NCBI RefSeq assembly: GCF_900114385.1
Contig: NZ_FOSW01000014.1
Coordinates: 1-64,000 of the forward strand
Origin: Geodermatophilus ruber
GTDB lineage: Bacteria > Actinomycetota > Actinomycetes > Mycobacteriales > Geodermatophilaceae
Direction: 5' to 3'
Length of the DNA: 64,000 nt
This document shows positions 19,141-28,687 of this stretch, one piece after another. Positions within the stretch are counted from its first letter, which is position 1; each line of letters starts with the position of its first letter. A program made the translations under genes and the position numbers. The notes under the pieces were generated by a model. The model was not told the origin of the DNA. It made no database searches and worked only from the letters and a program-made list of their open reading frames with translations.

Positions 19141-20025
19141 GTGACGAATACCGCGAGCACGCTTCCCCCGGCGGACCGCCGGAGCGCGTTCGACAACGCG
19201 CCGATGGGCATCGTCCTCGCCACGCCGTCCGGTCTCCTCGTGGACGCGAACCCAGCCTTCGCCGCCATGCTCGGGCGGGCCGCCGACGAGCTGCGCGGCT
19301 GCTCGGTGCTGGACATGATCCACCCCGAGGACGCCCCCACCGCGCGCGAGTCCTACACCCAGCAGATGAGCCGCGGCCGGCCCAGCCGGCAGGAGCTGCG
19401 GCTGGTCCGCGGCGACGGCAGCACGCTCCCGGTGCAGGTCACCACGTCGTGGGTGGCCGGCACCCCGGAGGGGGACCCGCCGCACCTGGTCGTGATCCTG
19501 GAGGACATCACCGAGCGCAAGGAGCTCGAGGCCGCGCTCGTGCACCGCTCGCTGCACGATCCGCTGACCGGCCTGCCCAACCGGATCCTGTTCGGCGACC
19601 GGCTCAAGCACGCCCTCGAGCGGGGCCACCGGGAGCGCACGCCCACCTGCGTGATCGGCATCGACCTGGACGGGTTCAAGGAGATCAACGACCGGCACGG
19701 CCACCCGGTCGGCGACCAGGTGCTCGTCGCCTTCGCCGAGCGGCTCACCTCCGTGCTGCGCGCCAGCGACACCGCCGCCCGGGTCGGCGGGGACGAGTTC
19801 AGCATCGTCTGCGAGAACAGCGAGCGCGCCGACGCCGAGGCGCTGGCCGAGCGGCTCCGGCACACCGTCACCGACCCGCTGCAGATCGGCGCGGTGACCA
19901 TCCCGCTCGGCATGAGCATCGGCATCGGCACCGTCACCGGGGGCATCGAGCCCGACCCGGCGCTCGACCAGCTCGTCCGGGAGGCCGATGACGCCATGTA
20001 CGCCGACAAGGCGCGGCGGCGGTAG
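19141..20025 (+). CDS. PAS-GGDEF diguanylate cyclase
   Basis: Cytoplasmic signalling protein of 294 residues starting at GTG 19141. A PAS domain (about residues 15-130, with FDNAPMGIVL and LVVILEDITERKELE) is followed by a GGDEF domain (about 140-294) that should make cyclic di-GMP from two GTP. The active-site signature is intact (RVGGDEFSIV), and an RxxD inhibitory site (RASD) lies exactly five residues before it, so product inhibition is expected. No EAL domain is attached. The PAS ligand or cofactor is not evident. With the chemoreceptors it fits a motile-to-sessile control network. Confidence 0.93.
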   Translation: MTNTASTLPPADRRSAFDNAPMGIVLATPSGLLVDANPAFAAMLGRAADELRGCSVLDMIHPEDAPTARESYTQQMSRGRPSRQELRLVRGDGSTLPVQVTTSWVAGTPEGDPPHLVVILEDITERKELEAALVHRSLHDPLTGLPNRILFGDRLKHALERGHRERTPTCVIGIDLDGFKEINDRHGHPVGDQVLVAFAERLTSVLRASDTAARVGGDEFSIVCENSERADAEALAERLRHTVTDPLQIGAVTIPLGMSIGIGTVTGGIEPDPALDQLVREADDAMYADKARRR

Positions 20026-20067
20026 CTCACCGGGCCGGGACGGCCCGCTCACCGGGCCGGGACGGCC
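20025..20067. repeat. Tandem 21-base direct repeat at a convergent junction
   Basis: The unit starting GCTCACCGGGCCGGGACG occurs twice, at 20025-20045 and 20047-20067, with a period of 22. It spans the 3' ends of the PAS-GGDEF and MMPL genes; the second unit includes the MMPL stop codon and its last codons. Confidence 0.75.
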
Positions 20068-22295
20068 TCCGGCTCCCCGGCGCGGGCCGGCGCCGGCGGG
20101 GGGCCGAGCCGGGCGCCCTCGACGTCGAGGTCGGGCAGCAGCCGGTCCAGCCAGCGGGGCAGCCACCAGGCCGCGCGGCCGACCAGCGCCAGGACGGCGG
20201 GGACCAGGGTCATCCGGACCACGAACGCGTCGAGCAGGATGCCCACGGCCAGCCCGAAGGCGATCGCCTTCACGATGACGTCCTCGATCGTCACGAAGCT
20301 GGCGAAGACCGAGAACATGATCAGCGCGGCGGCGACGACCACCCGCGAGGCATGCCGCGCCCCGGCGAGCACCGCGGCCCGCGGCTCGGCGCCGTGCACG
20401 TACTCCTCGCGCATCCGGGAGACGAGGAAGACCTCGTAGTCCATGGCCAGCCCGAACAGCACCGCGATGAGGATGACGGGCATGAAGCTGATGACCGGCC
20501 CCGTCGTCGGGACGCCGAAGACGTCGGCCAGCCAACCCCACTGGAAGACCGCGACGACCGCGCCGAAGGAGGCGGCGACCGACAGCAGGAAGCCGGCGGC
20601 GGCCTTGACCGGCACCAGGATCGAGCGGAACACCAGCAGCAGCAGGAGCACCGCCAGGCCGACGACGACCAGCGCGAAGGGCAGCAGCGCGTCGTCGAGC
20701 CGGTCGGAGACGTCGATGGCGACGGCCGTCTGACCGGTGACGGCGAGGTCGGCACCGGTCTGCTCCTCCAGCTGCGGGGCGAGGTCGCGCAGCGAGGCGA
20801 CCAGGTCGCTGGTCGCGGCCTCCTGCGGCCCGCTCTCGGGGACGACGGTGACCAGCGCGGCCGTGCCGTCGGGCAACACCCGCGGCGCGGCGTAGGCGAC
20901 GTCGGGCAGGCCGCCCTCGAACTCCCCGGGCGTCGGGGTGGGCGTGCCGCCGACGGCGACGGCCACCTGACCCGCGGCCTGCTGGGCGGTGGCCGGGTCC
21001 AGCCCGTCGATGAGCACGACGAGCGGGCCGTTGAGGCCGGGGCCGAACGTCTCGCTGATCAGGTCGTAGGCCTGCCGCTGGGGGGTGTCCTCGGCGGCGG
21101 TGCTGTTGTCGGGCAGGGCCAGCTCGAGCTGCGCGGCCGGGACGGCGAGGATCCCGAGGCCTGCGACGGTGGCCAGGACGGTGAGCAGCGGCCGGCGGGT
21201 GGCCAGCGCCGTCCAGCGCTCACCCATCGAGCGGTACGAACCCCCGGTAGCGGCGACGGCTTCCTCCCGGCGGGCGGCGCGGGAACCGGGCTTCGGAGCG
21301 AGCCGGTGGCCGGCGAAGCCCATCAGCGCCGGCAGCAGGGTCAGCGCGACGAGGACGGCGACCACCACGGTGGCGGCCGCGGCCAGGCCCATCACGGTGA
21401 GGAAGGGGAGGCCGACGACGGAGAGCCCGGCGAGCGCGATGACGACGGTCAGGCCGGCGAAGACGACCGCCGTCCCGGCCGTGCCGGTGGCCCGCCCCGC
21501 CGACTCCTCGGGGTCCATGCCCGCTGCCAGCTGGGTGCGGTGCCGGGACAGGATGAACAGCGCGTAGTCGATGCCGACGGCCAGGCCGATCATCAGCGCC
21601 AGGGTGGGCGCGGTCGACGACAGCGAGATGAACCCCGAGAACGCGAGCAGGCCGCCGAGGCCCACCGCGATGCCCACGATCGCCGTCAGCAGGTTCATGC
21701 CGGCAGCCAGCAGCGACCCGAAGGTGAGCACCAGGACCAGGACGGCGACCGCGACGCCGACGAACTCGGTGACGCCGATGTGGACGCCGGTGGTGCCGAA
21801 CGCGTCCCCGCCGACGGCGACCTGCAGGCCGGCGTCCTCGGCGGCCCGGGTGGTCTCCTCGAGCGCGTCGAGACTGCCCTCCTCGAGCCCCTCGCGCTGC
21901 ACCGTGTACTGCACGGAGGCCAGCGCCGCCCGGCCGTCGGGGGTCAGCGCCTGGCTGGCGAACGGGTCGACGGCGACGGCGACCTGCGGCGCCTCGGACG
22001 CCGCGGCCACCACCTCGCCGATCGCGGCCGCGTACCGCGGATCGGCCAGCGTCTGGCCCTCGGGGGCGAGGAAGACGATCTGCGCCCCGGCTCCGGCGGC
22101 GGCCGGCTGCAGCTCGCGCAGCCGGTCCAGCGCGGCCTGGGACTCCGAGCCCGGGATGGTGAACCGGTCGTCGAACTCACCCCCGACGGTGACGAGCGCG
22201 GCGACGACGGCCGCGAGCACGAGGACCCACAACGCGGTGACGAGCCGGCGGGCGCGGTACGCGGCCCGGCCGAGCCGGGCGAGCAGGGAGGCCAT
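20049..22295 (-). CDS. MMPL/RND family transporter
   Basis: Inner-membrane transporter of 748 residues with the MMPL double layout: a first membrane helix, a large extracytoplasmic loop (about 40-180), a bundle of five to six helices, a second loop (about 390-530) and a last helix bundle. Conserved Asp/Tyr-bearing family stretches are visible as GIDYALFILSRHR in the first half and AMDYEVFLVSRMREE in the second. Proteins of this type export lipids or drugs using the proton gradient. Start ATG 22295 lies 12 bases after the TetR gene, forming a regulator-pump operon. Substrate unknown. Confidence 0.93.
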   Translation of the reverse strand: MASLLARLGRAAYRARRLVTALWVLVLAAVVAALVTVGGEFDDRFTIPGSESQAALDRLRELQPAAAGAGAQIVFLAPEGQTLADPRYAAAIGEVVAAASEAPQVAVAVDPFASQALTPDGRAALASVQYTVQREGLEEGSLDALEETTRAAEDAGLQVAVGGDAFGTTGVHIGVTEFVGVAVAVLVLVLTFGSLLAAGMNLLTAIVGIAVGLGGLLAFSGFISLSSTAPTLALMIGLAVGIDYALFILSRHRTQLAAGMDPEESAGRATGTAGTAVVFAGLTVVIALAGLSVVGLPFLTVMGLAAAATVVVAVLVALTLLPALMGFAGHRLAPKPGSRAARREEAVAATGGSYRSMGERWTALATRRPLLTVLATVAGLGILAVPAAQLELALPDNSTAAEDTPQRQAYDLISETFGPGLNGPLVVLIDGLDPATAQQAAGQVAVAVGGTPTPTPGEFEGGLPDVAYAAPRVLPDGTAALVTVVPESGPQEAATSDLVASLRDLAPQLEEQTGADLAVTGQTAVAIDVSDRLDDALLPFALVVVGLAVLLLLLVFRSILVPVKAAAGFLLSVAASFGAVVAVFQWGWLADVFGVPTTGPVISFMPVILIAVLFGLAMDYEVFLVSRMREEYVHGAEPRAAVLAGARHASRVVVAAALIMFSVFASFVTIEDVIVKAIAFGLAVGILLDAFVVRMTLVPAVLALVGRAAWWLPRWLDRLLPDLDVEGARLGPPPAPARAGEPEAVPAR

Positions 22296-22307
22296 GGGTT
22301 CTCCGGA

Positions 22308-22928
22308 TCAGTCGGAAACGGCCGCGCGGAGCAGGAGCAGCAGCGCGGTGTGCTCGAGGTCGGGCCCGCCGGGCGGCCCGGCATCGGTGATCTGCTGGAC
22401 GGCGACGCCGTCGTGCAGAGCCAGCAGGATCCGGGCCAGCTGCCCGGCGGGGACGGTCAGGGACAGGCCCACGCGAGCGCTCGCGTTCTCGATGAGCGCG
22501 GTCAGCTGGGCGTGCAGCGCGGCCGTGTGCTCGCGCAACGCGGCCGCGGCGGCGGGGTGGCGGGCGGCGTGGAGGGCGTACTCGGTCTGCACGAGCACCC
22601 AGGTGCGGTCGGCCCGGAAGGTGGTGAGGCAACGCTCGACGGCGGCGGCGACCGGGTCCTGCTCGGACTCGATCCCGGCCAGCTGCTCCTCGGTGCGGGC
22701 CAGGTTGCGCGCGGTCTCGCGCGTGAACAGGGCGGCGAACAGCTCGTCCTTGGTGCGGAAGCTGGAGTAGAAGGCGCCGCGGGTGAAGCCGCCCCGGCGG
22801 CAGATGTCCTCGACGCTGGCCGCGGCGAACCCCACCTCGGCGAAGGTCTCCAACGCGGCGTCGAGCAGCCGCTCCACCGTGGCCTCGCGCCGGCGCTTGG
22901 GGCGCTTCTCGGGATCGGCCGCCGTCAC
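22308..22928 (-). CDS. TetR family transcriptional regulator
   Basis: 206-residue repressor with an N-terminal helix-turn-helix (about residues 17-62: LLDAALETFAEVGFAAASVEDI, then GGFTRGAFYSSFRTKDELFAAL) and a helical ligand-binding C-terminal domain. GTG 22928 is the start. It is first in an operon with the MMPL pump, which it probably represses together with itself through the palindrome at 22946-22961. Confidence 0.92.
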   Translation of the reverse strand: MTAADPEKRPKRRREATVERLLDAALETFAEVGFAAASVEDICRRGGFTRGAFYSSFRTKDELFAALFTRETARNLARTEEQLAGIESEQDPVAAAVERCLTTFRADRTWVLVQTEYALHAARHPAAAAALREHTAALHAQLTALIENASARVGLSLTVPAGQLARILLALHDGVAVQQITDAGPPGGPDLEHTALLLLLRAAVSD

Positions 22929-22945
22929 GATGCGGGACTGTATCG

Positions 22946-22961
22946 GATACGCCGGTGTATC
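22946..22961. promoter_or_regulatory. Candidate TetR operator
   Basis: GATACGCCGGTGTATC is a 16-base palindrome with one mismatched pair, centred 25 bases upstream of the TetR gene start; a further TATCG lies beside it. Position and symmetry fit autoregulation of the regulator-pump operon. Confidence 0.5.
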
Positions 22962-23003
22962 GAACGGAGCCGGGCGGTTCTCGCCATACCCGGCGGTGCA
23001 GAG

Positions 23004-24098
23004 TCAGGTGCCCCAGCGGGTGAGGACGTCGGTGAAGGCCGCGGCCGCCTGCTCCAGCTCGGCGACCTCGACGTACTCGTCGACGGCGTGCATCACCGCC
23101 GGCGTTCCGGGGCCCCAGACCACGATCGGGGCGCCGTCCACCACCTGGCCGAGCACCGAGGCGTCGGTGAAGTAGGTCGCCGGCCCGGGCTGAACGACGG
23201 CGGGCAGTCCGGCTACCCACGGGTCGTCGGCCGGGGTGCCCACCGGTGGGAGGTCGACCCGGATCTCGACGTCGGCGATCTCCGGCTGCTCGCGCCACCA
23301 GCGCAGCAGCGCGCCACCGTCGGCGACGGTGCGCATGTCGATGACCGCCTCGGCCCGGTCGGGAACGACGTTGGCGACGGTGCCCCCGGTCACCACGCCC
23401 GGGTTCCACGTCTCGCGGCCGAGGAAGGGGTCGGTGCGGAACGGCAGCCCGCTGCCCGCGCGGGCGAGGACGGCGACCAGGTCCAGGACGGCGTTGTGCC
23501 CGCGCTCGGGGGTGCTGCCGTGCGCGGCCCGGCCGGCGGTGCGGACGGCCAGCCACAGCGCGCCCTTGTGGCCGAGGACGACCCGGTTGCCGGTGGCCTC
23601 GGGGACGATGACCGCACCGATGCGCTGCTCGGCGACAGCGGCGGCAGCCGCGGCGGCGCCCTTCGAGCCGATCTCCTCGTCGCTGGTGAGCAGCAGCGCG
23701 ACCGGGGTCTGCGGGTCGGCCCCCGCGAGGGCGGCGGCTGCGGCGACCAGGCCGGCCTTCATGTCGCTGCCGCCGCGGCCCCACACCCGTCCCTGCTCGA
23801 GGTCGGCACCGAAGGGGTCGCGCTGCCAGGCGCCGGGCTCGGCCGCCGGAACCGTGTCGACGTGGCAGGCCAGCAGCAGCTGCGGGCGGGCCGGGTCGGT
23901 CGGCGTCCGCAGCAGTGTCCAGGGGTGGTCGCGGTCGCGGCCCTCCGTCACCTGCAGGTGCGGAGCGCGCTGCCGCAGCACCTCGGTGACGGCGCCGAGG
24001 GCGTCGCGCTGCGCGCCGGCGTCCCCGGAGACGGTGTCCCGGCCGACGAGCTCCCGCACCAGCGCGACCAGGTCCAGTGCGGGGTTCGCCGTCGTCAT
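23004..24098 (-). CDS. M20 family metallopeptidase
   Basis: Zinc-dependent amidohydrolase/peptidase of 364 residues, of the ArgE/DapE/CPG2 group. Metal ligands are visible in order: His in LACHVDTVP, Asp in WGRGGSDMKAG, the Glu pair in LTSDEEIGSKG, and a late His in the GPGTPAVMHAVDE stretch. The middle lid/dimerisation domain spans about residues 165-270 (AGRAAHGSTPERGHNAV). ATG 24098 is the start. The substrate may be an N-acyl amino acid or dipeptide; no pathway neighbours help. Transcribed independently of the TetR gene 75 bases downstream. Confidence 0.88.
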   Translation of the reverse strand: MTTANPALDLVALVRELVGRDTVSGDAGAQRDALGAVTEVLRQRAPHLQVTEGRDRDHPWTLLRTPTDPARPQLLLACHVDTVPAAEPGAWQRDPFGADLEQGRVWGRGGSDMKAGLVAAAAALAGADPQTPVALLLTSDEEIGSKGAAAAAAAVAEQRIGAVIVPEATGNRVVLGHKGALWLAVRTAGRAAHGSTPERGHNAVLDLVAVLARAGSGLPFRTDPFLGRETWNPGVVTGGTVANVVPDRAEAVIDMRTVADGGALLRWWREQPEIADVEIRVDLPPVGTPADDPWVAGLPAVVQPGPATYFTDASVLGQVVDGAPIVVWGPGTPAVMHAVDEYVEVAELEQAAAAFTDVLTRWGT

Positions 24099-24189
24099 GC
24101 GCCGATCCTCACCCCGGACCTCCGGTGCCGAAAGTCCAGGACGAGGCCGCCGGCATTCGCGACGACCGTCCCGTCGCCTCTGGCAACGG

Positions 24190-25824
24190 TCAGCCGCCGA
24201 GGGCGGCCGTGACGACGGAGCGGGCCTCCTCCTGCACCTGCGTCAGGTGGTCGGGGCCCTTGAAGGACTCCGCGTACACCTTGTAGACGTCCTCGGTGCC
24301 CGACGGGCGGGCGGCGAACCAGGCGTTCTCGGTGACCACCTTGAGCCCGCCGATCGGCGCGTCATTGCCGGGCGCGCGGGTGAGCTTGGCGAGGATCGGC
24401 TCGCCGGCCAGCTCGGTGGCCGTCACGTCCTCGGGCGAGAGCTTGGCCAGCGCCGCCTTCTGCTCGCGGGTGGCCGGGGCGTCGATGCGCGCGTAGGACG
24501 ACGCGCCGTGCCGCTCGGTCAGCTCGGCGTGCAGCAGCGAGGGGGACCGGCCCGTCACGGCCTGGATCTCGGAGGCGAGCAGGGCCAGCAGGATGCCGTC
24601 CTTGTCCGTCGTCCAGACGCTGCCGTCGCGGCGGAGGAACGAGGCGCCGGCCGACTCCTCGCCGCCGAAGCCGACCGACCCGTCCAGCAGGCCGGGCACG
24701 AACCACTTGAACCCGACCGGCACCTCGACCAGCCGCCGGCCGAGGTCGGCGACCACCCGGTCGATGAGGGACGACGACACCAGCGTCTTGCCCACCACGG
24801 TGTCCGGGCCCCACTGCGGCCGGTGGGAGAACAGGTAGGCGATGGCGGCGGCGAGGAAGTGGTTGGGGTTCATCAATCCGGCGTCGGGGGTGACGATGCC
24901 GTGCCGGTCGGCGTCGGCGTCGTTGCCGGTGGCGATCTGGAACTCCGACCGCCGGCCGATGAGCGAGGCCATGGCCGAGGGCGAGGAGCAGTCCATCCGG
25001 ATCCTGCCGTCCCAGTCCAGCGTCATGAACCGCCAGGTGGGGTCTACCAGGGGGTTGACCACGGTGAGGTCGAGACGGTGCCGCTCGGCGATCGCCTCCC
25101 AGTAGTCGACGCTGGCGCCCCCCAGGGGGTCCGCGCCGATGCGCACCCCGGCGTCGCGGATCGCGTCGAGGTCCAGCACCGACGGCAGGTCGTCGACGTA
25201 CTCGCCGAGGAAGTCGTGCGGCCGGGCCGCGGCGCGGGCCCGGGTGAACGGGATGCGGCGGACCCCCCTCAGCCCGTCCCGCAGCAGTTCGTTGGCGCGG
25301 GCGGCGATCGCGCCGGTGGCGTCGGTGTCGGCCGGGCCGCCGGAGGGCGGGTTGTACTTGAAGCCACCGTCGCGCGGCGGGTTGTGCGACGGGGTGACGA
25401 CGATGCCGTCGGCGAGGCCGCTGGTGCGCCCCCGATTGGCGCGCAGGATCGCGTGGCTGACCGCCGGCGTGGGGGTGTACCGGTCGGCGGCGTCGACCAG
25501 CACGGTCACGTCGTTGGCGGCGAGCACCTCCAGCGCCGAGGCCCAGGCCGGCTCCGACAGCGCGTGGGTGTCCCGGCCGAGCAGCAGCGGCCCGTCGTAG
25601 CCCTGCGCCGCGCGGTACTCGCAGATCGCCTGGGTGGTGGCCAGGATGTGCGCCTCGTTGAACGCCGCGTCGAACGCCGACCCGCGGTGCCCGGAGGTGC
25701 CGAAGGTCACCTGCTGGGCGGGGTCGGCCGGATCGGGCTCGCGGGTGTAGTACGCGGTGACCAGCGAGGCGACGTCGACCAGGTCGCTGGGGGCGGCGGG
25801 CTGTCCGGCGCGGGGGTCGGTCAT
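24190..25824 (-). CDS. pgm: Phosphoglucomutase (alpha-D-glucose phosphate-specific)
   Basis: Enzyme of 544 residues that interconverts glucose 1-phosphate and glucose 6-phosphate, linking glycolysis with sugar-nucleotide, glycogen and trehalose synthesis. The phosphoserine loop is [14 protein letters not shown], the Mg-binding loop is [12 protein letters not shown], the sugar-binding loop is [12 protein letters not shown] and the phosphate-binding end is [18 protein letters not shown]. The start chosen is ATG 25824 (MTDPRAGQ). It is divergent from the betaine transporter operon. Length is normal for the bacterial Pgm type. Confidence 0.96.
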   Translation of the reverse strand: MTDPRAGQPAAPSDLVDVASLVTAYYTREPDPADPAQQVTFGTSGHRGSAFDAAFNEAHILATTQAICEYRAAQGYDGPLLLGRDTHALSEPAWASALEVLAANDVTVLVDAADRYTPTPAVSHAILRANRGRTSGLADGIVVTPSHNPPRDGGFKYNPPSGGPADTDATGAIAARANELLRDGLRGVRRIPFTRARAAARPHDFLGEYVDDLPSVLDLDAIRDAGVRIGADPLGGASVDYWEAIAERHRLDLTVVNPLVDPTWRFMTLDWDGRIRMDCSSPSAMASLIGRRSEFQIATGNDADADRHGIVTPDAGLMNPNHFLAAAIAYLFSHRPQWGPDTVVGKTLVSSSLIDRVVADLGRRLVEVPVGFKWFVPGLLDGSVGFGGEESAGASFLRRDGSVWTTDKDGILLALLASEIQAVTGRSPSLLHAELTERHGASSYARIDAPATREQKAALAKLSPEDVTATELAGEPILAKLTRAPGNDAPIGGLKVVTENAWFAARPSGTEDVYKVYAESFKGPDHLTQVQEEARSVVTAALGG

Positions 25825-25973
25825 GGCGCTGATCCTGGCCCGGCAGCCGCTCCCGCCGCGACCCGGTCCACAACGATCCGGTCCCGAATACGCCCGGGCG
25901 GGCAGCGGGATTTGCATTGCCTGCACGATCTCTGAATCGTCTGTCCGCACCGACACCCCGGCCTCCATGGCCG

Positions 25974-26642
25974 ATGCACCCGGGAGGAGCCGACATCCTG
26001 GACTTCCTCGACTTCGTGTGGCAGCGGCGCGAGGAGGTCCTGCAGCGCAGCCTCGAGCACGTCGGCCTCGTCGCCGCCGCCGTGGCGCTCTCCGCCGTGC
26101 TCGGCGTCCTCCTCGGCCTGCTCACCTACCGCAACGCCACCGCCCGGACCGCCGTGATCGCGGCCACCGGGACCTTCCTGACCATCCCCTCCTTCGCCCT
26201 CTTCGTCCTCCTGCTCGGCATCGTCGGACTGGGGACGGCGCCGGTGGTCATCGCGCTCACCATGTACGGGCTGCTGCCCGTCGTGCGGAACACCGTCACC
26301 GGCCTGCTCCAGGTGGACCCGGCGATCGTGGAGTCCGCGCAGGGCATGGGGCTGTCCCGGCGGCAGCGACTGCTGCAGATCGAGCTGCCGATCGCGTGGC
26401 CGGTCGTGCTCACCGGCATCCGCGTCAGCACGGTGGTCCTGGTGGGCATCGCCGCGATCGGGGCGATCGTCAACGGGCCCGGCCTGGGCCACTTCATCTT
26501 CAACGGGCTGGCCCGGGTGGCGACCCCGGTCGCCGTCGACCTGGTGCTCACCGGCATCGTCGGCGTCGTCATCGTCGCGATCCTGTTCGACGCCGTGTTC
26601 ACCCTGCTGGGCAAGCTGACCACCTCGGAGGGCCTGCGATGA
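25974..26642 (+). CDS. Glycine betaine/carnitine/choline type ABC transporter permease
   Basis: Membrane component of 222 residues with the binding-protein-dependent permease fold (about five to six helices from residue 24) and the EAA-like loop [20 protein letters not shown] that contacts the ATPase. It is the first of a four-gene osmoprotectant uptake operon. The start is uncertain: ATG 25974 (MHPGGADI) has no good ribosome site, whereas a strong GGGAGGAG at 25981-25988 lies inside the reading frame just after it (see findings). The stop overlaps the ATPase gene start (ATGA). Confidence 0.88.
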   Translation: MHPGGADILDFLDFVWQRREEVLQRSLEHVGLVAAAVALSAVLGVLLGLLTYRNATARTAVIAATGTFLTIPSFALFVLLLGIVGLGTAPVVIALTMYGLLPVVRNTVTGLLQVDPAIVESAQGMGLSRRQRLLQIELPIAWPVVLTGIRVSTVVLVGIAAIGAIVNGPGLGHFIFNGLARVATPVAVDLVLTGIVGVVIVAILFDAVFTLLGKLTTSEGLR

Positions 26643-27859
26643 CCGAGCGCCCCGCGCGGACGACCGGGAGCGACCGGCCGATGATCCGCCTGGAGCACCT
26701 CACCAAGGCCTACCCCCGCCAGCCGCACCCCGCGGTGCAGGACCTGACGCTGGACGTGCCCGAGGGGGAGATCGTCGTCCTCGTCGGCCCGTCCGGCTGC
26801 GGGAAGACGACCACCATGAAGATGATCAACCGGATCATCGAGCCGACGTCCGGCCGGATCGTGCTCGACGGCGAGGACGTCACGGGCGCCGACCCCGACC
26901 AGCTGCGCCGCCGCATCGGCTACGTCATCCAGCAGATCGGGCTGTTCCCGCACCGGACGATCGCCGAGAACATCGGCACCGTGCCGCGGGTCCTCGGCTG
27001 GAACCGGCGGCGCATCGCCGCGCGCGTCGACGAGCTCCTGGAGACCATCGGCATGGATCCGGCCGTCTACCGCGACCGCTACCCCAAGGAGCTCTCCGGC
27101 GGGCAGCGGCAGCGGGTCGGCGTCGCCCGCGCCCTCTCCGCCGACCCCGACGTCATGCTCATGGACGAACCGTTCGGGGCGATCGACCCGATCACCCGGG
27201 AGCGCCTGCAGAACGAGTTCCTCCGGCTGCAGTCGGAGGTGCGCAAGACGATCGTCTTCGTCACCCACGACATCGACGAGGCGATCAAGATGGGTGACCG
27301 GATCGCCATCCTCCGCGAGGGATCGGAGGTGGTGCAGTACGACACCCCCGAGCGGATCCTCACCGCCCCCGCCGACGAGTTCGTCTCCGACTTCATCGGC
27401 GCCGGCGCCTCCCTCAAGCGGCTCAACCTCAGCCGGGTCCGGGACATCGAACTGAGCCGCCGGCCCACCGTCGGCGAGGACGCCACCGCCGAGGAGGCGC
27501 TGGGTGTGCTGCGCGCCTCCAGCCACCCCGCCGTCCTCGTCCTCGACCGGCAGGGCCGGCCCCGCCGGTGGCTGGGGGAGGCCGATCTGAAGCGCGCGGA
27601 CGGCCGGCCCCTGACCTCGCTCGGAATGCCGCCGGAGGCCGTCGTCGAGCCGCACGCCACCCTCAGCGACGCGCTCAACGAGCTCATCGCCGCCTCCTAC
27701 AGCATCGCCACCGTCGTCGACGGCGCCGGCGTCTACCAGGGCGTCGTCGACATCGACCGGATCAGCGACGCCATCCGCGCCATGCGCGGGCACGGGCGCC
27801 GGCCCGCGGACACCGCTGCGGTGGAGGACGGCGTGCACGGTCCGGCCGGGAGCGCCTGA
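26639..27859 (+). CDS. opuCA: Osmoprotectant ABC transporter ATP-binding protein
   Basis: Cytoplasmic ATPase of 406 residues energising uptake of betaine-type solutes. Visible are Walker A GPSGCGKTT, Q-loop VIQQIGLFPH, signature LSGGQRQR, Walker B VMLMDEPFGAID and the switch His in FVTHDIDEA. A C-terminal tandem CBS region (about residues 275-385) is typical of OpuA/OpuC ATPases, where it senses ionic strength or cyclic di-AMP. Starts at ATG 26639 overlapping the preceding permease stop by 4 bases. Confidence 0.94.
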   Translation: MTERPARTTGSDRPMIRLEHLTKAYPRQPHPAVQDLTLDVPEGEIVVLVGPSGCGKTTTMKMINRIIEPTSGRIVLDGEDVTGADPDQLRRRIGYVIQQIGLFPHRTIAENIGTVPRVLGWNRRRIAARVDELLETIGMDPAVYRDRYPKELSGGQRQRVGVARALSADPDVMLMDEPFGAIDPITRERLQNEFLRLQSEVRKTIVFVTHDIDEAIKMGDRIAILREGSEVVQYDTPERILTAPADEFVSDFIGAGASLKRLNLSRVRDIELSRRPTVGEDATAEEALGVLRASSHPAVLVLDRQGRPRRWLGEADLKRADGRPLTSLGMPPEAVVEPHATLSDALNELIAASYSIATVVDGAGVYQGVVDIDRISDAIRAMRGHGRRPADTAAVEDGVHGPAGSA

Positions 27860-27861
27860 CC

Positions 27862-28653
27862 GTGGCCGCGCCCACCGCCTACTCCCCGACCCGCCCCGCC
27901 GCGCCGCGGAACAAGGGGCCCGGGATCCGCGGCCGGCTGCTCGGCTGGCTGGCGATGCCGGTCGCGCTCGCCCTGGCCTGCCTGGGGCTCTGGCTCTACG
28001 TCCGGGCGCAGGACCTGGACACCATCGAGGCGCGGAGCCTGAACGCGGACACCATCCGCACCGCGGTGGTCCGCCACATCGAGCTCGCGGCCGTCTCGAC
28101 CGTGCTGGTGGTGGTCATCGCGGTGCCGCTGGGCATCCTGCTCACCCGCCCGTTCACCCGGCGGTACCGCGGGGCGCTGCTCACCGTGGCCAACATCGGC
28201 CAGGCGGTGCCGACCATCGGCGTGCTGGCCCTGCTCGCCGTCGCCTTCTTCTTCCTCGGCTTCTGGGCCGCGATCGTCGGCCTGGTCGTCTACGCCGTCC
28301 TGCCGGTGCTGCGCAACACGATGGTGGGCCTGGAGCAGGTCGATCCCGCGGTGCTCGAGGCCGGTCGCGGCATGGGCCTGTCCCGGGGTCAGGTGCTGCG
28401 CGAGCTGGAACTGCCGCTCGCCGTCCCCGTGATCCTCGCGGGCGTGCGCACCGCGCTGGTCATCAACATCGGGACGGCGACCCTCGCGGCCTACATCAAC
28501 GGCGGCGGCCTGGGCAGCATCATCGTCGCCGGCTTCTCCACGAACCGGTTCCTCGTCTCGCTGACCGGGGCCGTGCTGACCGCCGTCCTGGCCCTGCTCG
28601 TCGACCACCTCGCCGGCATCGCCGAGGACCTGCTCCGGCCCCAGGGCCTCTGA
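27862..28653 (+). CDS. Glycine betaine/carnitine/choline type ABC transporter permease
   Basis: Second permease of the operon, 263 residues from GTG 27862, two bases after the ATPase stop. A Pro/basic N-terminus precedes a first membrane helix (WLAMPVALALACLGLWLYV), then the permease core with the ATPase-contact loop LEAGRGMGLSRGQVLRELELP. It resembles the first permease across the core but is longer at the N-terminus, so together they probably form a heterodimeric channel. Confidence 0.92.
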   Translation: MAAPTAYSPTRPAAPRNKGPGIRGRLLGWLAMPVALALACLGLWLYVRAQDLDTIEARSLNADTIRTAVVRHIELAAVSTVLVVVIAVPLGILLTRPFTRRYRGALLTVANIGQAVPTIGVLALLAVAFFFLGFWAAIVGLVVYAVLPVLRNTMVGLEQVDPAVLEAGRGMGLSRGQVLRELELPLAVPVILAGVRTALVINIGTATLAAYINGGGLGSIIVAGFSTNRFLVSLTGAVLTAVLALLVDHLAGIAEDLLRPQGL

Positions 28654-28687
28654 CCTCAGCACCACCCGCCCAGAGAGAGGAACACCC

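Noticed and set aside
20352-24212. 1286-codon open frame on the plus strand
   Set aside because: Antisense shadow of the MMPL, TetR and M20 genes; the translation is Gly/Arg/Gln-rich without domains, as expected of GC-rich DNA.
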